Origin: Parasedimentitalea huanghaiensis
GTDB lineage: Bacteria > Pseudomonadota > Alphaproteobacteria > Rhodobacterales > Rhodobacteraceae
DNA length: 64,000 nucleotides
Reading direction: 5' to 3'
Assembly: GCF_009753675.1 (NCBI RefSeq)
Contig: NZ_WQLV01000008.1
Location: 124,001 to 188,000 of the forward strand
The notes beneath the pieces were generated by a model, which saw only the letters and a program-made list of their open reading frames with translations, was not told the DNA's origin and ran no database searches. Numbering within the stretch: position 1 is the stretch's first letter; each line of letters starts with the position of its first letter. The position numbers and the translations under genes were made by a program. This document shows, in pieces, positions 36,334-45,037 of this stretch.

Positions 36334-36939
36334 TTACATCATCAGCAGTTTGACCGCGATCGCCCACATGGTCAGCCCCACCACCACGTCGAGAACCTGC
36401 CAGGAGCGGGGATGGGCAAACAGCGGGGCCAGTGCAGCCGCGCCATACCCAAGGGAAAAGAAAAACGTAAAGCTGGCAATTGCTGCCCCCAACCCAAACA
36501 GCAAAGGCTGCGGATACTGGGCTGAAATTGCCCCTAGCAGTACAACAGTATCAAGGTAGACATGGGGATTAAGCCAAGTCAAAGCCGCAACCGTCATCAA
36601 CACTGGCAGCAAGGCCACCTCTGCCGGCGCGCTGCCGTTGGTTTGTAAGGTCTCTCCACCTCGCCAAGCCGCCAGCAAACTGCGCGCACCATACCAAAAC
36701 AGAAACGCCGCCCCTCCCCAGCGCATGGCCTGTTCGAACCAGGGCCAGACCAGAGTCAGTGATCCAAACCCCATCACACCTGCGGTGATTAGCAGTGCAT
36801 CAGACGTCGCACAGGTCAGGCAAATCCAGAACACATGTTGGCGCCGCAACCCCTGACGCAGGACAAATGCGTTCTGCGAGCCAATGGCCATGATCAGGCT
36901 GAACCCAAGGGCAAATCCGGCAAATAGACTGGGCGACAT
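36334..36939 (-). CDS. argO: LysE/ArgO family amino-acid exporter
   Basis: A 201-residue membrane protein with six predicted helices. The family's IMAIGSQNAFVLRQGL stretch and LTWLNPHVYLDTVVLLGA are the LysE/ArgO hallmark sequences. It should export basic amino acids (arginine, lysine or a toxic analogue). Divergently placed next to an ArgP-type LysR regulator, a classic arrangement in which lysine or arginine turns exporter expression on or off. Start chosen at 36939. Confidence 0.88.
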   Translation of the reverse strand: MSPSLFAGFALGFSLIMAIGSQNAFVLRQGLRRQHVFWICLTCATSDALLITAGVMGFGSLTLVWPWFEQAMRWGGAAFLFWYGARSLLAAWRGGETLQTNGSAPAEVALLPVLMTVAALTWLNPHVYLDTVVLLGAISAQYPQPLLFGLGAAIASFTFFFSLGYGAAALAPLFAHPRSWQVLDVVVGLTMWAIAVKLLMM

Positions 36940-36988
36940 ATGATTTCCTATTCTGTTTGCAGTTTGACTACAAAGCGGCGAAGAAGTA

Positions 36989-37020
36989 ATCAAATTAAAG
37001 ATGGTTATCCAAATTAAGAT
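36989..37020. promoter_or_regulatory. Direct repeats in the argO-argP intergenic region
   Basis: Two near-identical 14-mers, ATCAAATTAAAGAT (36989-37002) and ATCCAAATTAAGAT (37007-37020), are spaced 18 bases start to start, just before the argP ATG and upstream of argO. LysR-type regulators bind such AT-rich sites; this is the likely ArgP binding region. Confidence 0.5.
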
Positions 37021-37026
37021 CAGCTA

Positions 37027-37905
37027 ATGCAGTTCGCGCCTCACCACCTTGCCGCCTTATCGCATGTCTTGCGCTTGGGAAGTTTTGAAGCCGCTGCGTT
37101 TGCCCTGTCTGTCACACCATCTGCTATCTCTCAGCGTATCAAGGCGCTGGAGGATCAAACGGGGACAGCTCTGGTGTTGCGCGGTCCACCAAGCACAGGC
37201 ACCGAAGCCGGGTTGAGGATTGCCAAGCACGCCGAAGATATTGGATTGCTGGAGGCCCAACTGACGCGAGAGCTGTCGTTGGATGTGAGCCAGAATACCG
37301 CCCGGTTGAAACTGGCAGTCAATGCCGACAGCCTTGCCACCTGGTTCATCGAGGCAATGGCGGCAGTAGAGGGTGTGTTGTTTGATCTGGTCATCGACGA
37401 TCAGGACCATAGTGCCGAATGGCTAAGACGAGGCGAGGTCTCGGCAGCGATTACTGCTCATGATAAGCCGGTGACTGGGTGTGACGCCTATCCGCTGGGG
37501 GAACAACAATATGTCGCCACGGCCAGTCCAGCATACATGCGCCGATGGTTTAGCGACGGCGTGACGGCAAAAGCCATAAGCCGCGCGCCGTGTTTGGTTT
37601 TTGATGCAAAGGACGCTTTGCAACGCCGATGGCTGGAAGCCAATATTGCCCCACATCTGTCACCTCCCACACATTTCTTGCCGTCCAGTCAGGGTTTTGT
37701 TGAAGCAGCCGTCGCAGGGCTTGGCTGGGGCATGAACCCGCTTCAACTGGTTACGCCCTTGATAGATCACGGGCGATTGCAGCCACTTTTGGAACAGACG
37801 GAGCTGGCTGTCCCACTCACATGGCAAGTCAGCCGGGTGATGGCGCCTTCCCTTGCAGATGTCACGCTTTCTGTATTGAATGCAGCCAAACGCAACTTAA
37901 GGTAG
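37027..37905 (+). CDS. argP: ArgP-type LysR regulator
   Basis: A 292-residue LysR-family regulator. The N-terminal winged helix-turn-helix (FEAAAFALSVTPSAISQRIKALE) is followed by an ArgP/LysG-like effector domain (KLAVNADSLATWFIEAM; FVEAAVAGLGWGMNPLQLV, the family signature). It normally senses lysine/arginine and controls argO, which diverges from it here. The last codons and the stop are duplicated as a 15-bp tandem repeat, which leaves the protein unchanged. Confidence 0.9.
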   Translation: MQFAPHHLAALSHVLRLGSFEAAAFALSVTPSAISQRIKALEDQTGTALVLRGPPSTGTEAGLRIAKHAEDIGLLEAQLTRELSLDVSQNTARLKLAVNADSLATWFIEAMAAVEGVLFDLVIDDQDHSAEWLRRGEVSAAITAHDKPVTGCDAYPLGEQQYVATASPAYMRRWFSDGVTAKAISRAPCLVFDAKDALQRRWLEANIAPHLSPPTHFLPSSQGFVEAAVAGLGWGMNPLQLVTPLIDHGRLQPLLEQTELAVPLTWQVSRVMAPSLADVTLSVLNAAKRNLR

Positions 37906-37923
37906 ATTAACTTAAGGTAGATT
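37894..37923 (+). repeat. 15-bp perfect tandem duplication at the end of argP
   Basis: AACTTAAGGTAGATT occurs twice in a row (37894-37908 and 37909-37923) and includes the argP stop codon TAG in the first copy. A recent slippage event is the simplest explanation; the second copy lies downstream of the stop. Confidence 0.9.
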
Positions 37924-37974
37924 AAATGGGCGGATGTACTTGATCTAACCTAGAGGATCGCCCAATCTGCGCGC

Positions 37975-38820
37975 ATGGCAGAGCGCAGCATACCGTCGAT
38001 ATCCCACAGTTTTTGGTTTGACCTTGTATTGCCGCGTGCTGTGATCTTACTGACAGTGATGGGGCTTGGCAGCGCATTAAGATTGCCCGTCCTCGTTTTA
38101 TACCTTCTTCTAGCTTCTGACGGATTGTTCTTTGTCTGGCAATTCATCCGATTTCAGTCCAGCGCGGACGATCATCTCCGGAGCCTGGGCGGCATGGCGC
38201 CGGTTTGGGGGGGGTATCTGGTGTTGCTATTTGCCGCTTTTGCTTCGGCGTCCCTGTGGTGGGGGGCATTTTTGTTTACCCAACAACCACAAGCGCCCGA
38301 ACTGTTCACCGATCAGATGAACCGCCAACACGCTGCCAAATATGAGTTGATCCTGTCACAGGATGGATCGACCCTCCACTTCGACGGCACCATCACCTTT
38401 GGCCTCACAAAACGGGTCCGTACACTGATGGCTGAAACGCCCCAACTGACCACCATCACCCTAAGCAGCCCCGGTGGTCATATCTACGAAGCCCGCGGAT
38501 TTGCCAATCTTATCCGTGAACAAGGGCTTAACACCCATGCCACCGGGGCCTGCAGTTCGGCCTGTACCCTTTTGTTCATTGCTGGTCATCAACGAAGTCT
38601 GGCAGCGGGTGTCAATCTAGGTTTTCATAGCTATGCCTTAGAGTTTGGCACCGCCCTTCCTCAGCTTGACCTGCAAAAAGAGCAGGCCAAAGATCGCGCC
38701 TTTTTCCGCAGCCAGGGTGTTAGCGAAGATTTTCTTATCCAAATGTTTGATACACCCAGCACAGGCCTGTGGTCGCCCAGTCTGTCGGAGGCCCGTCTGG
38801 CCGGATTAATTTCCCCGTGA
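37975..38820 (+). CDS. Membrane-anchored ClpP/SDH-type serine hydrolase-like protein
   Basis: A 281-residue protein with three predicted N-terminal helices (residues about 15-60 and 80-102) and a periplasmic ClpP-fold domain. The oxyanion-hole Gly-Gly is in LSSPGGHIYEARGFANLI (about residue 164) and the nucleophile-Ser region is ATGACSSACTLLFIAG (about 190), with a likely catalytic His in LGFHSYALEF. This resembles SDH/Lon-like and ClpP-crotonase proteins, but the SSAC arrangement with two Cys (CSSAC) is found in several uncharacterised roseobacter proteins. It stands alone and could degrade or process membrane proteins. Function not established. Confidence 0.7.
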   Translation: MAERSIPSISHSFWFDLVLPRAVILLTVMGLGSALRLPVLVLYLLLASDGLFFVWQFIRFQSSADDHLRSLGGMAPVWGGYLVLLFAAFASASLWWGAFLFTQQPQAPELFTDQMNRQHAAKYELILSQDGSTLHFDGTITFGLTKRVRTLMAETPQLTTITLSSPGGHIYEARGFANLIREQGLNTHATGACSSACTLLFIAGHQRSLAAGVNLGFHSYALEFGTALPQLDLQKEQAKDRAFFRSQGVSEDFLIQMFDTPSTGLWSPSLSEARLAGLISP

Positions 38821-39232
38821 GAGAACTCAAAATTTAAACCCATGAGCGTCGAACCACAGTCTTTCAACGGCCTACACGGCGTATATGCATAAAATCTAAC
38901 AAAATTTCGAAAGACAGAGTTTCGTCTCGGAAACCACTTGTTTGCCATTCTCTTGCAGCATAAGGACCGGTGAATACGTGGGGACGTACAGAATGCTTGA
39001 TAGAATAGACAGTGAAGAAACCGTGCTGCGACGCCGAATGTTATTTCGCCTGTTGCGCGGATTCAATTTTGATAAACCTGAATTTCGCGGGGAAAAAATC
39101 ACAGAACTGGTTCCCGACCAACTGATGGCGTCTGACCTGCGTAGGCTCCCTGCGGATAAGTCCAACTGCCTAATACTTGCCGAAAGCATGCGCCTCTCTT
39201 AGCATTGACCGCAGGTCATTTAAGAGGTTCTC
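38821..39232. other. Gap between the ClpP-like gene and the DUF1036 gene
   Basis: About 410 bp that hold one weak candidate gene (38993-39202). I see no other gene and no clear regulatory element. Confidence 0.4.
38993..39202 (+). CDS. Possible small protein, unknown
   Basis: A 69-residue frame (MLDRIDSEETVLRRRMLFRL...) with an acceptable ribosome site (GGGGA) ten bases upstream and charged, mixed composition. No signal peptide or known domain is seen. The antisense frame is also open, which lowers confidence. It may be a real small gene or a chance frame. Confidence 0.3.
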   Translation: MLDRIDSEETVLRRRMLFRLLRGFNFDKPEFRGEKITELVPDQLMASDLRRLPADKSNCLILAESMRLS

Positions 39233-40246
39233 ATGAAGGTATCAATTTTGACAACAACCCTTACGCTGGTTGCATCACCGGTGTTGGCAGGGTTGGAAAT
39301 ATGCAATGATTCATCCCAAAGTCTTAGCGTCGCCGTAGGATATGCGGAGGGCAAGGCCTGGGTCTCTGAGGGTTGGTGGAACATCGGCGCGGGCGATTGC
39401 AAAACCCCATTAGGCGGCGATTTGAAGAACCGGTATTATTACTATCGGGCGACAGCCCAGGGGGATCCGTTTATCAGCGGCGACTATATGTTCTGCACCA
39501 CCTCGGACGCCTTTACCATCAAAGGTGACGAAAATTGCCGCAAACGCGGCTATGACGAGGTTGGGTTCAGCAAAGTCGACACCGGGAAAACCGCTAAGAA
39601 CTACACCCTGACCCTAGTCGACGCAGCTGGTGCAAAGCGAACAGAAGAGCCTCCGACGCCGGAGCCCCGATCCAGCACCGCAGCCCCCGGAACCTATGGC
39701 GAGCCCTATTCAAACAATGCGACCCATCAGGGCTGTTGGTCACAAAGCGTTGCTGAGTGCGCCTTTCACGCCGAGGGTACAAAGTTCTTTGTCCGCGATG
39801 ATGGGCGCACCCCCAGTTCGGTGTTTGCCGCGCTGAATGGGCTGTACCCAGGCACACCTATATCAGTCGAAGGTGACCTCGAAGCGATCTATGACCGGAC
39901 CGCGGATGTGGTTTTGCGCAATGTCAGCGTAAGGCGCAGCACCGAATACGACACGATTTTGGACAAGCTGCAGGGCAGTTGGTATTCGACCGAAGATCCA
40001 CATTTTCAATTCAATGTATTAGGGTCGGAACGGGAAAATACCTATGACGGCGCCCCGTCTGGCCTTGAGTATATTTCGGTTTCAAACTGGTGCGGACAGT
40101 TCGAAGGTGGCGGCCCCTATTTATACGCGATGGAGGAAGAAACCGGTGAAAGCTATTGCTATGCGGTGGATTACATCGATGCGCTGGTTCTGAATTTAAC
40201 CTACCTGCCCCGCGGAAACCCTCTGGAGTTTCGCAAGCTGGACTAG
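39233..40246 (+). CDS. DUF1036 secreted protein with an extended C-terminal region
   Basis: A 337-residue exported protein. A signal peptide (MKVSILTTTLTLVASPVLA) precedes a DUF1036 domain (residues about 20-130: LEICNDSSQSLSVAVGYAEG, EGWWNIGAGDCKTPLGGDL, YRATAQGDPFISGDYMFCTT, with conserved Cys and Trp). A proline-rich linker (EEPPTPEPRSSTAAPG) and a second domain (about 160-337) with four or more further Cys follow, ending in a segment unlike any I recognise. Function is unknown; the cysteines suggest disulfide bonds in the periplasm. A terminator follows at 40268. Confidence 0.75.
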   Translation: MKVSILTTTLTLVASPVLAGLEICNDSSQSLSVAVGYAEGKAWVSEGWWNIGAGDCKTPLGGDLKNRYYYYRATAQGDPFISGDYMFCTTSDAFTIKGDENCRKRGYDEVGFSKVDTGKTAKNYTLTLVDAAGAKRTEEPPTPEPRSSTAAPGTYGEPYSNNATHQGCWSQSVAECAFHAEGTKFFVRDDGRTPSSVFAALNGLYPGTPISVEGDLEAIYDRTADVVLRNVSVRRSTEYDTILDKLQGSWYSTEDPHFQFNVLGSERENTYDGAPSGLEYISVSNWCGQFEGGGPYLYAMEEETGESYCYAVDYIDALVLNLTYLPRGNPLEFRKLD

Positions 40247-40267
40247 AAGGCGCAGTCCTAGTCTCAA

Positions 40268-40297
40268 TAAAAAAGCCCCCAATTTGGGGGCTTTCAA
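40268..40297. terminator. Bidirectional terminator between DUF1036 gene and yebC
   Basis: A perfect 9-bp stem (AAAGCCCCC, 40272-40280, with GGGGGCTTT, 40286-40294) around AATTT gives an intrinsic terminator on both strands, serving the two convergent genes. Confidence 0.85.
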
Positions 40298-40318
40298 AAC
40301 GCAAAGTCAGGTCAGCTT

Positions 40319-41059
40319 TTAGAGCTGAGCCATCACCTCATCAGAGGCCTCAAAATTGGTGGTGACGCGCTGAATATCGTCGTCATCTTCCAGTGCATCC
40401 ACCAGCTTCATCAGTTTTTCCATCGCCACCAGATCCATCTCGGTGGTGGTGGTTGGTTTCCACACCAATTTGGTGCTTTCGGATTCGCCCAGGGCTGTTT
40501 CCAGCGCGTTTGACACGTCATTCAGATCAGTGTCTTCGCAATAGATGATGTGGCCCTCATCCGAGCTTTCGACATCTTCAGCACCCGCTTCGATGGCAGC
40601 TTCGAACACGGTATCCGCATCGCCGACGGCAACTGGATAGGTCACTTCGCCTTTGCGATCGAACATGAAACCAACCGAACCGGTTTCGCCAAGATTGCCG
40701 CCGTTTTTGGAAAAGGTTGAGCGCACGGTGGAGGCTGTGCGATTGCGGTTGTCGGTCATGGCCTCGACAATCACGGCCACGCCATTGGGGCCATAGCCTT
40801 CATAGCGGATTTCTTCGTATTCGTCACCTTCACCCGCAACAGATTTCTTGATCGCGCGTTCAATCACATCCTTAGGCACAGATTGTGACTTGGCTTCTTT
40901 CACGGCAAGACGAAGGCGTGGGTTTTTGTCCGGATCTGGGTCGCCCATTTTGGCGGCAACGGTGATTTCCTTGGACAGTTTGGAAAACAACTTCGACCGG
41001 ATGCCATCCTGACGCCCCTTGCGGTGCTGGATGTTTGCCCATTTTGAGTGGCCTGCCAT
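40319..41059 (-). CDS. yebC: YebC/PmpR family regulator
   Basis: A 246-residue protein starting [19 protein letters not shown], the invariant YebC opening, and containing [20 protein letters not shown], then [10 protein letters not shown] and the acidic [12 protein letters not shown] near the C-terminus. Family members act as transcriptional regulators and, by recent work, help ribosomes translate difficult motifs. The start at 41059 is well defined. A terminator closes it at 40268. Confidence 0.93.
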   Translation of the reverse strand: MAGHSKWANIQHRKGRQDGIRSKLFSKLSKEITVAAKMGDPDPDKNPRLRLAVKEAKSQSVPKDVIERAIKKSVAGEGDEYEEIRYEGYGPNGVAVIVEAMTDNRNRTASTVRSTFSKNGGNLGETGSVGFMFDRKGEVTYPVAVGDADTVFEAAIEAGAEDVESSDEGHIIYCEDTDLNDVSNALETALGESESTKLVWKPTTTTEMDLVAMEKLMKLVDALEDDDDIQRVTTNFEASDEVMAQL

Positions 41060-41236
41060 GTCTGCTCTCCGTCTGTATCTATCACCATAGGTTTGGGCGG
41101 TTCTATAAGCCACAGCAGGGGTGGAGGGCAAGACCACGAGGCGTGTTGTGCGTGAATGCAGGGCACACGCGCATCTGCGCGAGTTTTACCACGCTGAGAA
41201 GCGGATAGTTTGATCCCTGAAAACAAAGGAAGTCCC

Positions 41237-42187
41237 ATGGCTGTGATGATCGACGGCACCTTTCACATTGATGATCCGGCACCACAGTCCTCTCTGCAGG
41301 GGGCCTATGAGCGCGCGGCCAGTACTCTCCGCAACTGGGTCACTCAAGATGGACCATTTACCCCAGAGGCCGGTCGGTATCACCTGTTTGTGGCCTGGAA
41401 TTGCCCCTGGGCACACCGAGTGTTGCTAGCACGAGCCTTGTTGGGGTTGGACGGAGTGATTTCAGCGTCTTATGCCATGCCGCGGCGCACGACTGAAGGT
41501 TGGGTGTTTGATACATCGGGTGAGTTTAGCGATATTGAGTTAGGCGCGACGGCCCTGCATCAGGTCTATACACGCCAGACCCCAGCCTATACGGGGCGAC
41601 TGACTGTCCCGGTTCTATGGGACCGTAGAACCAGTCAAATCGTATCCAATGAAAGCGCTGACATTGTGCGGATGCTGGCGACGGAGTTTGACCCGGCGCA
41701 GCTCCTTTACCCCAGTGAGTGCCGCGACGACATTGACCGCTGGAATACGCTGATCCATTCCCGTGTAAACAATGGGGTCTATCGCGCGGGGTTTGCCCGT
41801 ACACAGCAAGCCTATAACTCCGCCGTATTGGAGTTATTTGAGACGCTGGATCAGATCGAAGACCATTTGGGGCGGCAGACTTGTTTAGCAGGTGATCATG
41901 TCACCGAGGCAGACCTGCGTCTGTTCCCAACATTGGCCCGGTTTGATGTGGCCTATCACTACGCCTTCAAGTGCAATGTCCGCAAACTCTCGGACTACCC
42001 AAACCTGTGGGAGTATGCCCGGGCGTTCTATGCCCTGCCCGGTGTCGCAGCGACGGTCTGGCCCGAGATTTACAAGCAGGGCTATTTTTCCCAGTCGGAA
42101 TTGCGCAATCCACTGGGCATAGTCCCAATGGGACCAGAGGTGGATTGGACCGCACCAAGCCAAAGACAGCTGTCCCTGCATCCCTGA
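41237..42187 (+). CDS. Glutathionyl-hydroquinone reductase (Xi-class GST)
   Basis: A 316-residue cytoplasmic enzyme that reduces glutathionyl-hydroquinones. The thioredoxin-like N domain holds the catalytic Cys in WNCPWAHRVLLARALLGL (about residue 56). The C domain has TRQTPAYTGRLTVPVLWDR, SNESADIVRML and VTEADLRLFPTLARFDVAYH, as in YqjG/ECM4. The ATG at 41237 follows AAAGGAAG. It lies 42 bp upstream of an SLC13 permease, but a metabolic link is not evident. Confidence 0.9.
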   Translation: MAVMIDGTFHIDDPAPQSSLQGAYERAASTLRNWVTQDGPFTPEAGRYHLFVAWNCPWAHRVLLARALLGLDGVISASYAMPRRTTEGWVFDTSGEFSDIELGATALHQVYTRQTPAYTGRLTVPVLWDRRTSQIVSNESADIVRMLATEFDPAQLLYPSECRDDIDRWNTLIHSRVNNGVYRAGFARTQQAYNSAVLELFETLDQIEDHLGRQTCLAGDHVTEADLRLFPTLARFDVAYHYAFKCNVRKLSDYPNLWEYARAFYALPGVAATVWPEIYKQGYFSQSELRNPLGIVPMGPEVDWTAPSQRQLSLHP

Positions 42188-42228
42188 TCGCGCTGGCAAA
42201 GGTGATGCCAAACGCCTAGGTTGCGCTT

Positions 42229-44001
42229 ATGACATTAGATCAAATCATACTGTTTTCGCTTTTTGCTGCTGTTTTTTCCCTGCTGGTTTGGGGGCGCTAC
42301 CGATATGACCTGGTCGCCTTTGCCGCGCTGATGGCAGGTGTTGTTTTGGATGTGGTACCCACCAAAGATGCGTTTTCAGGTTTTGGCCATCCGGCCACGC
42401 TGGTGGTGGCATTGGTGTTGGTCGTCTCAGCTGGATTGGTGCGATCTGGCGCGGTTTTCTTGATCACCCGTACACTGGTCGACGCCTCGCGCGGACTGGG
42501 CAGTCACATTACCCTTATGGGTGGCATTGGGGCCGTGTTGTCAGCCTTTATGAACAACGTGGCGGCATTGGCCCTGCTAATGCCGGTTGATATTCAGACG
42601 GCGCGCAAAGCAGGCCGTGCGCCGGGCCTCAGCCTAATGCCCCTGTCGTTTGCCACCATTTTAGGTGGCATGGTCACCCTAATCGGTACGCCGCCAAACA
42701 TTATCATTGCGTCAATCCGCGCCGAAACACAGGGGGAGCCTTTTGGCATGTTTGACTTTGCCCCGGTTGGTGGCATTGCAGCTCTTGCCGGACTGGCCTT
42801 TGTAGCGCTGGTTGGATGGCGGTTGATCCCCACCCGCGACGACGCCGGATCATCTGAATCGCAGCTGGCGCAGTATATCGCCGAGCTAACCGTGCCTGAA
42901 GGCTCACCCCATATCGGCAAACTCTTGCGGGATTTGAACGATGAGGCCGAAAAGGCCGATGTTGCCATACTGGGCCTGATCCGTGATGGTCGTCGCCGCT
43001 ATGGTCTGGCTGCTGGATCTTTGCTGCAAGCGGGCGATGCAATACTGCTAGAAGCAACACCTGAAGCACTGGACGAATTTCGCACTGCGCTCTCGTTGGA
43101 TTTTTCGGACCAAGCCCGTCAGGAAAAACTAACAGCAGACGGCGAAGGCCTGGAAGTTATTGAGGTGGTCGTGCCCGAAACCGCCCGCATCGCTGGCCGC
43201 TCGGCACAGTCGATGGGGTTGGCCTGGCGGCAAAGCACGGTGTTGATGGGGTTGTCGCGTCAAGGTCGCCAGCTGACCAAACATATCCGCCAAACTGAAA
43301 TTGAAGCTGCCGACATATTGTTATTGCTCTGTCCACGCGACCGAGCCGCAGATGTGACCGACTGGCTGGGATGCCTGCCTTTGGCCACCCGTGGGCTGGC
43401 TGTCACCGCAAATGACAAAACCTGGTTGGCGATTGGCATGTTTGCGGCTGCGGTGATGGCAGCGTCCTTTGGATTACTGTATCTGCCAGTGGCGCTTGGA
43501 CTGGTTGTCGTGGGCTATGTCTTGGCCAAAATCCTGCCAGTGGCAGAAATTTATGACCATATTGAATGGCCAGTTGTGGTCTTGCTGGGCTCGATGATCC
43601 CGCTGGGCTCTGCCTTGGAAAGTTCGGGCGGGACCTCGCTGATTGCCGATGCGCTGCTTTCGCTGACTCAGGGTCTTCCCGCCTGGGCCATTCTAACCGT
43701 GCTGATGGTGGTCACCATGACGTTGTCGGACGTGTTGAACAATACAGCGACCACCATTGTCGCTGCCCCGGTTGGCATCCAGATGGCCAACAGCTTGCAA
43801 GTCTCACCTGATCCGTTTCTGATGGCCGTGGCCGTAGCGGCTTCGGCGGCCTTTCTCACCCCGATCGGACACAAGAACAACACGCTGATCCTGGGGCCCG
43901 GGGGGTATCAGTTTGGCGACTATTGGCGCATCGGCCTGCCGCTTGAGGTGCTGATTGTAGCGACTTCAATCCCGGCAATACTGGTGTTTTGGCCTATGTA
44001 G
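42229..44001 (+). CDS. SLC13-family permease with RCK_C (TrkA-C) domains
   Basis: A 590-residue transporter. The N-terminal membrane half (residues about 1-205) has the DASS-like motif (FMNNVAALALLMPVDI) and the SFATILGGMVTLIGTPPN loop. Two soluble RCK_C domains (about 215-395) follow, then a C-terminal membrane half with DVLNNTATTIVAAPVGI and TPIGHKNNTLILGPGGYQFGDY. The substrate could be sulfate, dicarboxylate or another anion. A second, differently diverged copy lies 1 kb downstream on the other strand. Confidence 0.88.
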   Translation: MTLDQIILFSLFAAVFSLLVWGRYRYDLVAFAALMAGVVLDVVPTKDAFSGFGHPATLVVALVLVVSAGLVRSGAVFLITRTLVDASRGLGSHITLMGGIGAVLSAFMNNVAALALLMPVDIQTARKAGRAPGLSLMPLSFATILGGMVTLIGTPPNIIIASIRAETQGEPFGMFDFAPVGGIAALAGLAFVALVGWRLIPTRDDAGSSESQLAQYIAELTVPEGSPHIGKLLRDLNDEAEKADVAILGLIRDGRRRYGLAAGSLLQAGDAILLEATPEALDEFRTALSLDFSDQARQEKLTADGEGLEVIEVVVPETARIAGRSAQSMGLAWRQSTVLMGLSRQGRQLTKHIRQTEIEAADILLLLCPRDRAADVTDWLGCLPLATRGLAVTANDKTWLAIGMFAAAVMAASFGLLYLPVALGLVVVGYVLAKILPVAEIYDHIEWPVVVLLGSMIPLGSALESSGGTSLIADALLSLTQGLPAWAILTVLMVVTMTLSDVLNNTATTIVAAPVGIQMANSLQVSPDPFLMAVAVAASAAFLTPIGHKNNTLILGPGGYQFGDYWRIGLPLEVLIVATSIPAILVFWPM

Positions 44002-44091
44002 CTGCGATGCTCACCGTTGATTTCGAGTTTTCGGGCCATTGCCTTAGAAAAATGGTCCTGATTTGTTGATAAGCGGAATAGTCAGGGCGTT

Positions 44092-44138
44092 GCCTTCCTT
44101 GGAGAAGGTCAAGCGCGGCCCGGCCTGACAGCCGGGCC
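44092..44138. repeat. Palindromic repeat copy 2
   Basis: Aligns without gaps to 31490-31536, with about 38 of 47 positions identical (hand count), including a 20-base exact core. Perfect 8-bp stem GGCCCGGC/GCCGGGCC (44117-44138) around CTGACA. Lies between the two convergent genes at 44001 and 44177. No T run follows on either strand. Confidence 0.65.
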
Positions 44139-44176
44139 AGATTGGCAGATCTAGACACAGATCAAGTTGATACGCT

Positions 44177-44935
44177 CTAGTGTGATAGCTTCAAACCCAT
44201 CAGCACAGTCCCATCATCGGCCAGCAATTTTAGCAAAGGCCCCTGTCGTTCGAGTTGAGTGACGTTAGCCAGTGCCGCTAAAAACTCTTGCTCCTGCTCA
44301 TCCACCCCTGGCACACAGGCCATCATGGTTCCCGCCATATGGTCAGGGAAGCTGACCTCGGTCCCGCGCAGATCCGCCTGCCCTATAAACCGGTTACACC
44401 CACCTGAGGCAGAAAACTGTCCGCCCTCGGAAAAGCTCAACCCAGGGTCCCGTCCCTTGTCCACAAGCGCACCGTTCAACTCAACCAAGGTCCATTGGGT
44501 ATTGTCCATTTGTAAATCCCCCTGCACCGCGGCGCTGGCAGCGACGGGCCTGACAATCAAATCCGCAGTGTCGCCGGCCCCGCGGGTCAGGACCGGATAA
44601 GAGGTATCGCTGATAAACAGCAGTTCTCCATCCAATGTGATCCGGGCAGAAACTGAATAGGTGTTGCGTTCATCGATCTCACTGTCTGAGTAGTTCAACG
44701 TGTAATCCATTGGAACGCCAGTCAGATCATGTTCCTGCGCGGTCAGTAATGTCGAAGGTGCATCCGCCAGCGAAACGTCGCGAAGTTCAACCAGCAGCTT
44801 GGCCCCTTCTGGTACCGCAATACGCTGCAAATAGGTAACGCTACCTTCGACTGTGCCTGCCTTGGCCATTGAAACACCTGCAATTGCGGTTGAAGCCGCA
44901 ACAACCAAAGTCATAAAACCTGTTTTGAAATCCAT
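44177..44935 (-). CDS. YbaY-like plus META domain periplasmic protein
   Basis: A 252-residue exported protein: hydrophobic signal about residues 1-26 (ending SMAKAG), a YbaY-type lipoprotein domain (about 28-130, VEGSVTYLQRIAVPEGAKLLVELRDVS; DERNTYSVSARITLDGELLF), then a META/HslJ domain (about 145-250: WTLVELNGALVDKGRDPGLS, FSASGGCNRFIGQ with the conserved Cys and Asn, MAGTMMACVPGVDEQEQEFL). Both domains are known in heat- or stress-associated surface proteins; here they are fused. Whether it is lipidated is unclear because no lipobox Cys is seen near the signal. Confidence 0.8.
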   Translation of the reverse strand: MDFKTGFMTLVVAASTAIAGVSMAKAGTVEGSVTYLQRIAVPEGAKLLVELRDVSLADAPSTLLTAQEHDLTGVPMDYTLNYSDSEIDERNTYSVSARITLDGELLFISDTSYPVLTRGAGDTADLIVRPVAASAAVQGDLQMDNTQWTLVELNGALVDKGRDPGLSFSEGGQFSASGGCNRFIGQADLRGTEVSFPDHMAGTMMACVPGVDEQEQEFLAALANVTQLERQGPLLKLLADDGTVLMGLKLSH

Positions 44936-45037
44936 TTTCTGCGCCTCATCGGAAACTTGTTCCTAAGACATCTAAGGATTGTTTCAGAGATTTCACCGCC
45001 CCTTCAACTAGACCGGCAAAAATACGCCGCGCTAGTC

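Noticed and set aside
38896-39189. A minus-strand 97-residue frame in the gap before the DUF1036 gene
   Set aside because: Overlaps a plus-strand candidate of equal weakness and has no ribosome site or known domain.
44002-44176. A terminator from the palindrome at 44117-44138
   Set aside because: No run of T follows on either strand, so it is listed as a repeat and not a terminator.
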